Source: Torymus aiolomorphi | Taxonomy: Eukaryota > Arthropoda > Insecta > Hymenoptera > Torymidae | Assembly (NCBI GenBank): GCA_036365515.1 | Contig: CM070873.1 | Coordinates: 29,060,085 to 29,124,084, forward strand | Direction of reading: 5' to 3' | DNA: 64,000 nt | In this document: piece after piece, positions 1 to 12,283 of the stretch | Layout: each line of letters opens with the position of its first letter | How positions within the stretch are numbered: the stretch's first letter is position 1 | Translations under genes and position numbers: made by a program | The notes under the pieces: model-generated | What the model was told of the DNA's origin: nothing | The model's database searches: none | The model's input: only the letters and a program-made list of their open reading frames with translations

Positions 1-990
1 TACCAAACTTGTTGGCACTTTTCCCTACAATTTTTGTAAAATTTACAAAACCTTTAGTAAAACGTGCCAAATAGTTTGATAAAAAGTTAAGTTTTTGAGG
101 TCGGACTCCGGCTTTCTTGGCAGTTTGGTAATTTTTATTAATTTCTTCCTCTCCGTGTAGAAAGAAAGAGTTTTAATTTTGTTTTACGTACTTTCGACAT
201 ACGTTTCAAACTAATATCTCATTATTTCCCTAATTTTTTTATATTTTTTCAACCATTACAGATAGAAACATTTTAATCACGCAAAATTCATGTTTAACTT
301 TTTCTTATTTAACTTTCCCTCCTCGTTCCACTCCATCCAACGGGCAAAAAACCATCCGCGGCGTTTCAATATCTCTCTCTCTCTCTTTCGCTAAAAACTA
401 ATTACCCCAATCACTGCGGCGCAGATGATAAAACTCTCCTCTCCCACGCGGCAAAAAATCCTCGATACACTCGACCCGAGAAACGAAGCCAATGCTATCA
501 AGCCCTTATCGAATCCTCCTCCTCCTGCTCCTCGCGCTAATTTCTATTTCGTTTCCCTTTGCTCGTCTACACAGCCTCCCTTTTTCCCCTCCTCTTCCTT
601 TAATCCCGCTTTTTGTGCAGCCGCTGGCGCGCTCTCCTTCCTTCCGTCCATCCGCCCGTCCTTCCGGCTTCCGCTCTTTGATCCTTCGATTAACATCGGC
701 GCTCCTTTCAATCTTAGGCGAGAGCTCGCGTTTCTTTTTTCTTCCTCTTGGCTCTATGCGCGGAGCTTTGTGTCTCTGCGCGGCGCGCTAAGCGAGTCTG
801 TAATTCGGCGCGCAGAGAGGAAATCAATTGTTGAGAGGAGAACGAGCGACGGGCGACGTAATTCCTTTGGATTTGCGCCTCTGTCGCGAGGGTGTAATGG
901 TGTTTTTTTAAAAGATTCTTTTAAGTGCCGAGGAGGCCGGCGAACAAATTCATGGGATTAAGGCGGTTTTGCCCTTAAAGATGGTTTATT
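1..990. other. Non-coding, no gene seen
   Basis: AT-rich for the first 300 bases, then pyrimidine-rich from about 300 to 780. Open frames across 425-961 are low-complexity Pro/Ser/Leu/Arg translations of C/T-rich DNA, with no recognisable domain. I see no splice-bounded exon. Confidence 0.6.
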
Positions 991-1249
991 CCCTGGTAGA
1001 AAATAGACCAACTTCGTTTGTTAACATGTTAATCAAGTGGAAGCATTTCTACTTAAGATTAACCTCGAAATTTAATTAAAACTATTTAAAACCATCACCA
1101 TATATTTTAAAGCATCTACAATATAATATTACCACATGTATAAATAGTTATTCTTCGTCGACAATAGCAACAGAATCATGGTGTGACGTTTTTAATTTAA
1201 AAATTGACGAACGGTTCGTTAACCGTTGGTTATAGCATTTCTACCAGGG
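991..1249. mobile_element. MITE-like element, TIR CCCTGGTAGAAAAT (copy 1)
   Basis: The left end reads CCCTGGTAGAAAATAGACCA. The right end is its imperfect inverse, ending TTTCTACCAGGG. The interior is AT-rich with no coding potential. A second element with the same ends (CCCTGATAGAAAATAACC / TTTTTACCAGGG) and nearly the same length (262 against 259 bp) lies at 61606-61867, so this is a real family. Both copies carry an ACCGTTGGTT motif near the right end. I could not identify a target-site duplication. Confidence 0.7.
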
Positions 1250-2430
1250 TTACATAGGTATTTATTAATTTAGTGAAAGTGCAAGTATAACTGCGAGTCG
1301 CCCGATGCATTAATAAGATTTATACACATCTTATCGATTTCTGCGCCAAACTTATCGTCATATTTAATTAACGGGCAAATCCTCAGCAGCGACTCAACTC
1401 CTCGTTAAACAGCGAAACTTTACACCAAACTTCGCACTATATAACACATCGGCCGCGAGAGCCATCGGCATTATCCATTCGACATCGATCGCCGCAAAAT
1501 CAATCACCCCGTGCAAACAGCTATACACACACACACACACATCCATCGGCCTCTTGGAGAGAGAAAAGTTTCCGTTCCTCGGCCAAGATTGATCGCGCGC
1601 TCCTTGTAATTGAGCGATTCACCCGAGAGCTCGCGGCAAAGTGCTACTACTCTCCTCGCTGAATATTTTCTCGCGCGCTTTACCAGCGAGAGAGAACTTA
1701 CTTTTCTTCACTCGCGGAAAAACCGCGCGCCCAGAGATGTTATTGGGAATTTATTTTTCTCTCTGCGAAGAGAGAGAGAGAGAAGGATCTGCGCTGCTGC
1801 CGAAAAATAAAATCACGATGAAGAGGGAGAGAGAGGGAGGAAGGGAGAAAAAAACTCGTTTCAGACGCGCGCGCGCGCGGAGAGAGAGAACTGGACGGAA
1901 GCCGGTTAATCGCTGCCGGCCGATCGGCATACAAAGTGAGGAGTGTGATCGCGCGGAGAGAACCTTGGGATCGCGAAGTGTATATAAGGTGTGTTGTAAG
2001 AGTCAGGGTTGTGCGCAGTAAGATTTTTTACCGAATTTTTCAGGTTTATGAAGGAGGTGTGAGTATTGGAGTTTTTGAAGGCCAGAGTTTGATTTGGCTT
2101 TTCTTTAGGTTGTTCAAGTTAAAAGAAATTCATTGCTGTTTCTGCGAGAGGTTTAACCCACATGTTTAATGACAGATCATCGTTATGTATAGTAAAATAT
2201 TTGAGAATAATCTCAGGTAATCGCAAGAATCTCAGACGGTGTACATACTTAGATCTGATAAATTATTCTTTGATGTAATAAATAATGGTACGAGTATTAA
2301 GACGCCATTCAATTTTTCGAAATTCCGATACACCGTACGTTTTTCCTTAACAACACCTCGTTTCAGCTTTCAGATCGCATAAAAACTCGCTTCTCTCCTT
2401 CCAAATAAAGCAGCATTTTCGTCTTACCTA
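1250..2430. other. Non-coding; TATA-like site and purine tracts
   Basis: A CTATATAA box at 1437-1444 is followed by GC-richer sequence, a short (CA)n tract near 1531 and GA-rich tracts at 1755-1890. This would suit a promoter and 5' leader, but no coding exon follows that I recognise. The open frames here are translations of GA/CG-rich low-complexity DNA. Confidence 0.35.
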
Positions 2431-3102
2431 CACGAATAGAATTTTTTTGAAAAAATTACCGTGAAATTCGTGTCAATCGACGTACAACCGATTTTTCTGT
2501 AAATTATTACGCGTATTTTCTATAATTATTGCTGCAGTCTTAGAAAAATTTAATATTCGTACGTTAAATTTTACCGGACACTCGGTAAATTTTTCGTTTA
2601 GTAAATTTTCCATCGAAAGTATTATAAAAGTTATAGGGATTTATGGAATTTTTTGCCGGACTGTCACGGTAATTTTTACTGCCCTTTTGTACAAATTTCA
2701 CCCTGACATGAAGGGAATATCGAAACTCACACGTCGGTGGCGCTGCTCGCGCCACCGGTGACTGGCACATGCTACACACATAACCTATAAATATTCAGAT
2801 CATTGAATTTAAAATAGATTCATTATTATATGTTTTTTGACAAATGCAAACTAAAATATTGTTTAAAACTAAAATTATAAATAATATTGGGAGACAATTG
2901 AATTAAAAAGCATAAAACAATGCAATTAAATAGTTTAGTACTAATTTCTTGAAAACCGAAATTTTTACCGTGACATCACGGCAAATTTTCTTGTATGGAT
3001 CATAAAAAGTTCTGGAACGTTCGGGTGTTCCGCAGTTACAATGCTCACGGTAATTTTTACCGTGAATTTCACGGTAGTTTTTACAGGAAAATTCTATCCG
3101 TG
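2431..3102. mobile_element. TA-flanked MITE, TIR CACGRATAGAATTTT
   Basis: The left end is CACGAATAGAATTTT and the right end is AAAATTCTATCCGTG. The adjoining ACCGTGAAATTC is also inverted at the right (GTGAATTTCACGG). The element is flanked by TA at 2429-2430 and 3103-3104, the target duplication of Tc1/mariner-type elements. It is non-coding and contains several internal ACCGTGA/TCACGGT palindromes. A related, left-truncated copy lies at 27822-28063. Confidence 0.7.
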
Positions 3103-3654
3103 TATAGTACCAAACCACATATATCAAACATTAACAACTATAAATAATCATACAAAACCTCATCTTTCCACCCGCGCCTCATTACAGAATCACAGCTCTT
3201 GCAGAGAGCAGCGCAGCTATCTCCCCGATCGTGCCCACGTGATCGGCAGGTGGGCGAAAGGGCTCGCTCTTTTGTGCGCGCGGCGTTGAAACCGAGCACC
3301 TGCCGGTGCACGCGCACGCAGCAAGTCACGCGTAAAGGGGGATACATATATAGCCTCTCGAAAAATCTCGACCGCGATGTCTTCGTGTCTCGACCGAGGT
3401 TTACGATTATCGACGGGGAGAGGAAGAGGATAATGATTACGCCGAGCGGATTTGCGAAGTGGGTACAAGGGAGGGGCCGAGAGAGGAGGTATTGATTAAC
3501 AAGGATAATGAATTTATCGGAAAAAAGTAATTGCTATCGATTACCAATTAATTTTGTATAGAAGTATATGTAAGAATCGGTGTATATAGCGATTTTGTTG
3601 TTATATACTTAAATAATATGTATGTATGTATATATAGTAATTACAATTTGCCGA

Positions 3655-4165
3655 GTGAAAAAAGGAAATGTGAGTAAATGTAGAAAACCGTAAGAAATTG
3701 TACGGAACTGTATAAAACCGTATAAAACCATTGGTTTTCGGACATTTTATGCGAACGATTTATACAGTTATATGCACTTTCATACATTTCTACACATTTT
3801 CATACATTTAAAAAATTAAAAATTTTTTCCAGATGATGTACAAATTTTAATGAAACGTAAGAAAATAAATAAAAATATACAAAACTGCTTGAAAGTGTAT
3901 AAAACTGTATATAAACGTAAGAATATATAATATTTTACATTTTTATACATTTTTTTACGTTTTCTTATATTTTCTTACCTTTCTTTACATTTTTTTACAA
4001 TTTCTTTTTGCAGACTAATTTGGAAAAATTAGTCATATTTATAAGGAAATGTATAAAAATGTAAGAAAATGTAAGAAAGTGTATAAAACCGTAAAAACAA
4101 TGTCCGAAAACCAATGCTTTTATACAGTTATATACATTTTCTTAAATTTTATTACATTTATTATT
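3655..4165. repeat. Degenerate ~10-bp periodic repeat with inverted boundary motifs (copy 1)
   Basis: The block is built from degenerate units such as GTAAGAAAAT and GTATAAAACC. Their orientation reverses at an inverted motif pair: TTGGTTTTCGGACA at 3731-3744 and TGTCCGAAAACCAA at 4101-4114. The same architecture with the same motif pair recurs at 31935-32420, and a diverged version at 6350-6920. Non-coding. Confidence 0.65.
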
Positions 4166-6349
4166 TCTATGGACCATGTACAAACCTTTCCCAAAACTTG
4201 AGAAAAAGAATTCTTCGATTCTTCTGCCCTAGATACCGCGCGACGAAAAAATCTGTATCTCGGTCAGTCCCGTGCGCGCCTCGTTGGACTTTACAAAGCC
4301 GCACCGGCGAGTTATTACCGAAGGTGAATTCTATTTCGTGCGAGGATCTTTTGTGCCCCGCTGCTCTGTAGCGAGAAGATCATCCCCGCATAGTAGCCGA
4401 GGCTAAAGAGCCTTACATGTTCGACGACTTCGGGAATCAATGCGAGAGCGAGCGCGTAATTATTAGCATGACAATGAAGACCTACCGCGAGAGTATAGGA
4501 AAATTATAGACTCGGAATCACGTAACGTCAGTCACCTCTTGTATATTATACGAAACTGGGGTTTTTTCTTTTATGGGAGACGACACGTAGAGATCTTTGG
4601 GACAAAGGGAAACAATCAATTTGACTCGTGTAGCTTCACGTGTATTTTACAAAGTTTCGGGGTTTAGTCGCACGAACTTGGGGCTACGTGTGTATTGTGC
4701 GCGGGCTTTGTTGCTATATTTGAAATTGAAGTCTTTTCCTACATTTCCTAATGTATTATCTTTATTATCCTCAAAACTGCTTAATTAAGCATTTAAAAAT
4801 ATCTCACAGACGGTCGGTCCCTAAAATAATTTCCCTTCTATCCCGTGTTACCCACTTTCACGAATTCACAACACACGTAGCTTCTTCTTTCGCTCAACTT
4901 TCCCCCTCATGCGCACTTTCCAAAACCCCCAGCGCCAAATCTGCCGAAAAATTTCGCCACCACGTGTGCATCATCAGTTAGTCAGCGCACCGCCTCCTAT
5001 ATAACGAGTCCGCGGGGCCCTACGACTGCTGACCTCTACGCGCGCCGCGGGGCATCTCTCGTATATATACATGTATATAAGAGCAGGCCCGCATCATCTG
5101 CGCCCGCGTCCCATCTGCTGGTCTCCGGTTTCAAGGCCAGGTATATAGGCTTCTTCGCTCTCGACTCTGGGAAGAGAAGCGCGACGAAAGATCTCTCGAT
5201 ACGAGACACACATGTGGTGTATGTATATATATACACACACACGCGTGTGTGTTTAAATCTAATGGAATATATATTCTTTATTAATTACATTCATCGTAGA
5301 CAAAAGAAGCGACGAATATAGCTTCATTATTCTGCGATTAGCCGGGAAATTACGAGCGGATATATAAAAATCGTCATCGAAATTTGCATAATTATAAATC
5401 CTATATACTCGTGGAAGAACCATCGTGGTTTGAAAAACTACATGTTGTGTATAGGGGAACGTGGGGCAATACGCGCACTTTTTTTTTCATTGATTTGCTA
5501 ATACTGTTAAGTATCGGTTAAGATGTATCAAAACAGCTCTACATGTTTCGTTTTATTATGTAGTTTACGATAAGAATATTTAAATTATCGAATATTCATT
5601 TATTATAGTCAAAAATATAGATCAAACATGCTAATCTAAAAAATCCATATCACCCCATTCGTGGGGCGGTATGGATACTCTCATATTTTGTTTATTTCTA
5701 AAGAAATATGCACTATTCTTGGCTTGAATTTTACTTTTATAAAGTTTAAGGATATTTAACTAAAAAAAAAATTAAATCACTTTTATACATTGAATGTGAA
5801 CGCAAGATAACCTCTTCAAAAGTAAAATTCGTTTTTTAATGACACGAATTGTTTATCGGTCCTTGTCATGTGTTTTCTAATCATTTTAGACTTACTAATG
5901 ATTACAAAAACTAACTAATTACCATAAACTTTTTGAATACTATATTATGAAGGTTAGAACGCCATAAAAGAGCATAAGATCAAAAGTGACCATTTAGCCT
6001 CACCTCACAGTACCCATAGCGCCCCAATGCAAATATATTTTTAACTGCAAATTTAAACATTTTTACAATACTTACATCAAATAAGTTTAGCATAAAATTA
6101 AAAGTTTAAGACTCAATAAAATCATTGGTCAAATTAAAAAAGCGATATTTAATATGTAAAATAACAAATTATTGTCATAAAAAAATTCTAAAACTTGACC
6201 TTTTTCTTACTTGAAAATTCAATCATTTTTCATAATTCTTTAATAAAGTATATTGCATTTGTTTTTTCATAATTACTTTTTCTACAGTTATCATATAACA
6301 AATAAAAAAAATCAAGTCTTAATTATGTTTTCTTCTAATAGTCCTGTCG
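4166..6349. other. Non-coding, no gene seen
   Basis: From 4200 to 5260 the sequence has moderate GC, scattered short (CA)/(TA) runs and a TATATAA-like box near 5000. From 5440 to 6350 it is strongly AT-rich, with GGGGC/GCCCC-containing patches at about 5460, 5660 and 6020. No exon with a credible reading frame was found. Confidence 0.5.
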
Positions 6350-6920
6350 TAAATTTTAAATGTTAATAACAGTTAATAACTGTTAAAAATTATTTATAAC
6401 TATTTAGAACTGTTTAAAACTGATTATAAGTGTTACAAAATGTATGATTTTGGACACATTTTTTCTATATAATTATAATACTTTGTAACAGTTTCAAACA
6501 GTTTTTAATAGTTTTAAACACTTTCAAACAGTTTCAAATAATTTTAAATTAATTTGATATATTTCAGGAAAAATTAATAATTAATAAATTATTATTATTA
6601 ATAATTAATAATAATAATAATAGCCTCATTATTATAATCATTAGAATCAAGGAGCGCGGGAGCATTCCGAAGGCAAGTAACAGTCAAACAATGCAGAAGA
6701 AGCCTAAGGAGTGTTTAATTATACTAATAATTAATTATTACTATGTTAATAATAATAATTAATAAATATTTAAAAGTTATTAAATAATTTAATAACTCTT
6801 ACAAACTGTTGAAAAATGTTACAAACAGTTACAAACGATTAATAACGTCCAAAATCCTACATTTTGTAACATTTTTAAACAGTTTATAACTCTTTCTAAC
6901 AGTTTTTAACATTTTTGAAC
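6350..6920. repeat. Degenerate ~12-bp periodic repeat block (diverged copy)
   Basis: Units resembling AACTGTTTAAA and CAGTTTTTAATA fill both flanks. A pair of inverted motifs, ATGATTTTGGACAC near 6443 and GTCCAAAATCCTAC near 6847, marks where the orientation flips. The layout matches the blocks at 3655-4165 and 31935-32420, though the unit sequence differs. A TAATAATAA-rich spacer occupies about 6570-6640. Confidence 0.5.
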
Positions 6921-8002
6921 AAAAATATTTCCGCTAGGGAGTACTGTCAAAAACCCATACTTACCACCCCACGTTTCCTAAATATAAACCGGACGACCTG
7001 CGCACGCGCGCTCTCCGATTTATCTTCCGTACCCTACTCCGCGAAATCTCGGGCCGCGGTGCAGCTGCCGCGCGCAGCGGGTCCGGTTTTTACACGCGGC
7101 ATAAGGCCAGCGCGCGACCTAGGAAACTTCGCCAAAAAGTTTTCGAGCCCATATATAGATCTCTCTCAGCGCGCAGGTGTTTCGCCGGTGGTTTTTGCGC
7201 TGCTACGCTACTGTATCGCTATATATATATATATATATAGTGCGTCAATTATCGCGTGTACGTATATATAATTGACGGGAAAACTATCAATTCGGATCGC
7301 CGTCGAAAAATACCGAAATTGACTCGCCCAATCGAATCTTTAATTAACGCGAACGGGGAAAAGTGTCGCCCGCGTTCGAATATAAACAACCGTCGAAAAT
7401 CTGTAATTATCACCTGTCGTGCAGCCCGCCGCGATTCAATGATCTCGTTTTCCGTATGTGTGAGCGGCAAAAATCCGCGCAGCTGTCGACGTGCCGTGTG
7501 TATAATTAAACGGCGACGCGCCGATAAATCACGTCCTATACGCGAAAAATCGAAAATTACACCACTGCACCGTCACTGTAACAATCACAGCGTCATACGT
7601 GTATATTATACTTCTTGTTGTTACTGTTACATTATAATTTCAATCTAACCTCCGAGATTTATATATAGATATATACGCGATAACTCTACATCGCCTGTCG
7701 CTGAAATCTTGCGGGCCACTAAATAACGCTGTCTGCTGCTGCTCTCTCTCTCTCTCCTCGGTCACGCCTTCCTAGTTCTCCTCCCCCTCGATGTCACATC
7801 CAGTCGAGTTGTACTACACACGCGTGCCCGGCCGTGATGTCCACTCGTAACGCCTCGAAAAGACCCATTTGCGACCCCCCCCCCCACCGACATACAGGAT
7901 ATATAATAAAGCCTTTTATGAGCGAACACGCGTTATTCCCTTTTTTTTTCATTAAATGCGTTTTTGTCGTACCCAGACATCATTCAAAACACCAAAAACC
8001 AT
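6921..8002. other. Non-coding, CpG-rich patch
   Basis: From 6990 to 7600 the sequence is rich in CGCG and Arg-coding low-complexity frames in several phases. It includes a short (TA)n run at 7220-7240 and a C9 run near 7877. No recognisable domain and no consistent exon borders were seen. Confidence 0.45.
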
Positions 8003-8265
8003 CTCTGGAGAGAAAATTTTTGTAAAAATTATTATTATTTTCGTAAAAATTACCATACTGTCTTATAAAGCCACCACAAACTGTAAAAACCCAAAAAATT
8101 ACCATACTTTATAAGAAATTTTACTAGAAATATAGGAAAATTTACTATGCATATAGGAAAATTATTATAAAATTTACTGTAAAGTATGGTAATTTTTTGG
8201 GTTTTTACAGTCTGTGGTGGCTTTACTAGAAGTATGGTAATTTTTCCAAAACTTTTTTCTCAGTG
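8003..8265. mobile_element. MITE, TIR of the CACTGAGAGAAA type
   Basis: The right end is TTTTTTCTCAGTG followed by TA. The left end is a decayed inverse near 8003. The interior holds an inverted pair, CCACAAACTGTAAAAACCC and GGGTTTTTACAGTCTGTGG, with TTACCATACTTTA inside it. The same interior occurs in the element at 55960-56213, so the two are sister copies. Confidence 0.65.
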
Positions 8266-8693
8266 TATATACCACAGTAGCGATCAATATTTGCCGCTAT
8301 ATATCAATCCACCCGGCATATATATATATATATATACGATCCATAATAAAATCCTCCTCGCGCATACCTCACGTATACAAGATTGCACACACATGCTCCT
8401 CACCTCGCGCGCAAAACCAGTTCCCGTCGCCATCACCCACCGCTTCACAAAAATCGCTCTCTCCCCCCGCCTCTTTTCCCAAACAAAAATATAAGCTTCT
8501 CCGCAGTCCATCTACAGAACGTGCAACGTGCGAGCTTTTTCTTCTCGCTCGCTCTCGCTTTATATGGCCTCAACTCGGCGACTTCCAAAATGAGCAGACC
8601 TTCGGTTTTTGCGCAGAGAACTGCGCGCTTATACGCAGTAAATCATGCGGAGAGATGTCGATGTGGCGCGCGTTGGGTTGCGCTTGGGTGGTG

Positions 8694-8696
<3 letters not shown>

Positions 8697-8765
<69 letters not shown>
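8697..8765. repeat. (GA)n microsatellite
   Basis: An uninterrupted GA dinucleotide run of about 34 units, at the core of a C-rich to G-rich skew module. Confidence 0.95.
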
Positions 8766-8766
<1 letters not shown>

Positions 8767-11334
8767 CTGCAGCGTCGTCGTGGCTAGTTCGAGAAGAGGG
8801 GATGGAGGTGGTGGGTGATTGAGTGGCGGGGGGCGTGGGGTTAGATGTCTCGGGATTTTTTATTGGGGGAGGTGGTAATTTTGGGTGGATTTATCGGTGG
8901 CGGAGGATGGGAAGAAGGTTTGCGTTCGCGATTACGATGTAAAAGCAAGGGTATATTGAAAAATTACCTGTGGTGCTTGAAATTATATTGTTTATCGTCG
9001 TAATTTCGAAGCATCTTCTTATTTTTGAATATATTGAAAAGTATACCATCTTGTATATTTATTTATGATTTTTTAATATTTTTCTTTTTCTTGGAATTTC
9101 AAAGGCTCTAAGCTCATTTTTATCTCTATTTTTACATTCTACGAATAGACATAATACATAGTAATTATTATTTTATACGCTATTACGAATAAAGTTATGA
9201 TACATTCTCAAATAGATTTTCATAATGTATACATTTAACAATCTTCAAGCCAGTCTGGTGTTCCTCATTTTTCAAAATAATCGCTTCAAATGAAATAAAT
9301 ACACTGTCACCCGTACCTCCCGTACACTCCAAAAGCCAAACATAAGGCAACAACGGCGTCTTCACTTTCAACTTAAACAACCCCATATAAGCCCGCTTGA
9401 AAATATTGTTCCTGCGCTCTCGCGAGGGTCGACCATAGCGACCCCTTTTACAAGCCGAATCTCCCATTGTCACCCGTATACACATATATAACTTACCCTT
9501 CGCGGGCGTATTCTCTCCTGATTTATTTCGCCGCTTAGGGTCTCGCAATTTTCATCGATTAACGCTTTTATTACGCCGCACGCGCCAGCGTCGTTCCGGT
9601 CGCACGCTCGGGGAGTACAAGTACACTGTTGTCGTTTTTACGATCATGGGTGTGTTTTTTTTGGCGGTTTACAAGTGGACACCCGGGAGTGACGCGAGTT
9701 GAAGGATGGGAGGTTTTTGTGATTGGTAATTAATTTTGTGGACGGCTGTTCGAGTGGGATTAGGAGAAATGCGGGTTAGAGTAGAACAAGGGATTCAGTT
9801 GTACCTATATATCTTAATTGAGTATATACTTGGTTTGATAAGGCTATCATTTAAATTTATTGCACTGAAGTATTAAAAAATAAAATCTTTTCTTATTACA
9901 TATTTTTTGGATCACTCAACTATCCTTCACGATTGTTAACATTCTCCCACCCATTAATACACCAGCCCAAAAATCTCCTATCCACTCTACTGCATTCTAC
10001 TCTCTCTCTTTCTCTCTCTGTCTTCTCTCTTCCTCTCTCGCGAACTATTAGATCAGCCTTTCCAGCGAGATCCGTATCGCTCTGAAATTCGCGAGAGGGA
10101 GAGTTGGCGTTGCAGCCTGCAGCGGAAGCAGCGCGCAGTCGAGACATCGGCCTAATAGCATTTTCCCTCAACCTCCGGCTCCTTATTTCCCCCCGCTGGC
10201 TCTCGATATATATATATATATACGTATATATCCCAACCCCGGGATTCCCCGATATATTGGAAATGTTTCCTCGCATTGCTCACGAAAGTAGAACGGCGAA
10301 ATTCGAATTGCGACGCGCTTCTGTATGTATGTAGACATATAGATGTAGTTTGTGTGTGCGTGTGACCCCGCGGGCGATGCACTCTCTACTGGCCTACAGG
10401 GTTGTGCCCATATTTTCGAAATTACAAATTTCTCCAGCACGAAAAGTTGTAATTAATTTTGCGTCATTTTGCAAAATCATTCAACGCCTGGTTTTTGAAG
10501 GGCTGTATATATCTATAAGAGGGAGAGAGAGAGACACAAAAGGGAGAGTACGCGAGTGTATCTGATCGGCCGGGATTATTCGTGAAATAATCTGCTCGGT
10601 TTATCGGCTCTCTCTGTGCGTCCGGCCAATTAACGCGCGGTTGCGCGCGCGTTGGAATTATCTCTCGCCCGTGTTTTTGGTGCGCGCACATCACGCAAAA
10701 GTTCGGGTGGGTAGTAGTGTGCGAGAATCTTTGTTGACGCGTTATTAATCGGGGGATTTTTTTTTTTTTAATAAGAGAGGCGGAAAATTTAATAAAAGGT
10801 TGGATATTCTACAGGGAAAGGGGTGGAAAGTTTAATATAAGAGGAATAATGTTATAAGAATAAAATTTTTCTGAAAAAGCTGTGAGTTATTGGAAAAAGG
10901 AAAATTCATCAATTATATATAATGAACAAAAGATTTGTAGTAAAATTGTTATATTTGATTGTGAATGTGGACCAGATTCGTTATATTTATGTATAAAATT
11001 ATTATAATTTATGGTATAATTACCAAGATAATATGGCGATTTTTACTGTACTAACTGTATAGTAATTTTCATGAGAGTATGTGTCTGTTCTCCATTTACA
11101 AACAAATATAGTAATGTTAGTAAAAAGTCTACCTCCATGCAGAAATAATAAACTAATGCTTAAAACCTAAATATCGTAAAAGACATTTAAAAAATAACCT
11201 TCCTACTTACATATTACCCTCTTATACACTCTTCCCATTCGCAACGAAAAAGACGACACTCCTTGCTCCATCACTATACACAACCTCGCCGCTGCATCAT
11301 CCGTAATACGCTCACGTTAATTGAAGCCCGTCTC

Positions 11335-11434
<100 letters not shown>

Positions 11435-12188
11435 CCGCCCTACATCACGATATAAGTACGTCTCGTCGCAACAATGCAATCATCCCTACGACTCCGTCGA
11501 CAAAAAGAAAAAATACGTCCGACCGCGGCGTAATCTCGAAATTCAGCCATACCTACTTTCTCCTCCCCCTCTCTGTCTCTATATATACGCACTCGCGGAG
11601 CGCGCGCTGTTGCTAAGCGAAATTGCCCCCCCCCTCTCCATCGCCGGGGCGAGCGCGCAATTGTTGAAGAAAGTAGAGAATTAACCGCGGATGAAAAAAG
11701 GCGCGCGCGCGCGCGAGGAGAAAAGGTTAAGGACGGGAGAGGAAGAGGCGATTTCCGCGGGAAATTTCTCTGGAAAAGCTCTCGTTGAAAAGAGGGGAAA
11801 ATAAAGATCTAGACGGGAGCGAAAAATGAATTTCCTCTCCCACCGTCTTTGCCTTGAAAATGCGATGATTAAAATATCGCTCGGTGAATCCGAATGGGCC
11901 ATTTCAGCGGATAGCATTTCTCGCGCGGGCTCCTATGAAGGTACTTTTAAACGCTCTCGATTTTTCAGTCGAGTATGTAAAGAACTAAGCGTATAAAATG
12001 CTCAGCCCTTCGGTACGAACGATTAGAGCCTGCGTTTCTTCTTCTTTCCCTTTTAATGCGACTGTCTGACTTGTCGTCTCTTTTGCAATGAATTAAATCC
12101 GCTTAGTGAGGTTCTTCTATACAAATATAAAATATAGATAGGTGTATAGATAATAAACACATTCGTGATTACAAACTATAGTAAAAAG

Positions 12189-12194
12189 TTTATT
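12189..12194 (-). terminator. Candidate poly(A) signal of fused
   Basis: TTTATT on the plus strand reads AATAAA on the minus strand, about 90 bp beyond the fused stop codon at 12284-12286. It is the nearest canonical hexamer I noticed and gives a short 3' UTR. Confidence 0.5.
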
Positions 12195-12283
12195 ATAAAA
12201 GGCAACTACGGTGTATACGAAAATACTGCCACAAAATACATTCTCTTATTCTATATTTACACTAAAAAAGTATACGTTTTTCT

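Noticed and set aside
1..130. Possible TIR pair TACCAAACT (1-9) and AGTTTGGTA (about 122-130)
   Set aside because: Only nine bases match and the left side is cut by the window edge. Too weak to call.
425..961. Long plus-strand frame of 178 codons with an overlapping frame having a Leu-rich N-terminus
   Set aside because: Both are translations of C/T-rich DNA in different phases, with no domain, no splice signals and low complexity.
9195..9548. 118-codon minus-strand frame with fairly balanced composition
   Set aside because: It starts without ATG, matches no family I recognise and coincides with a skew module. Insufficient for a gene call.
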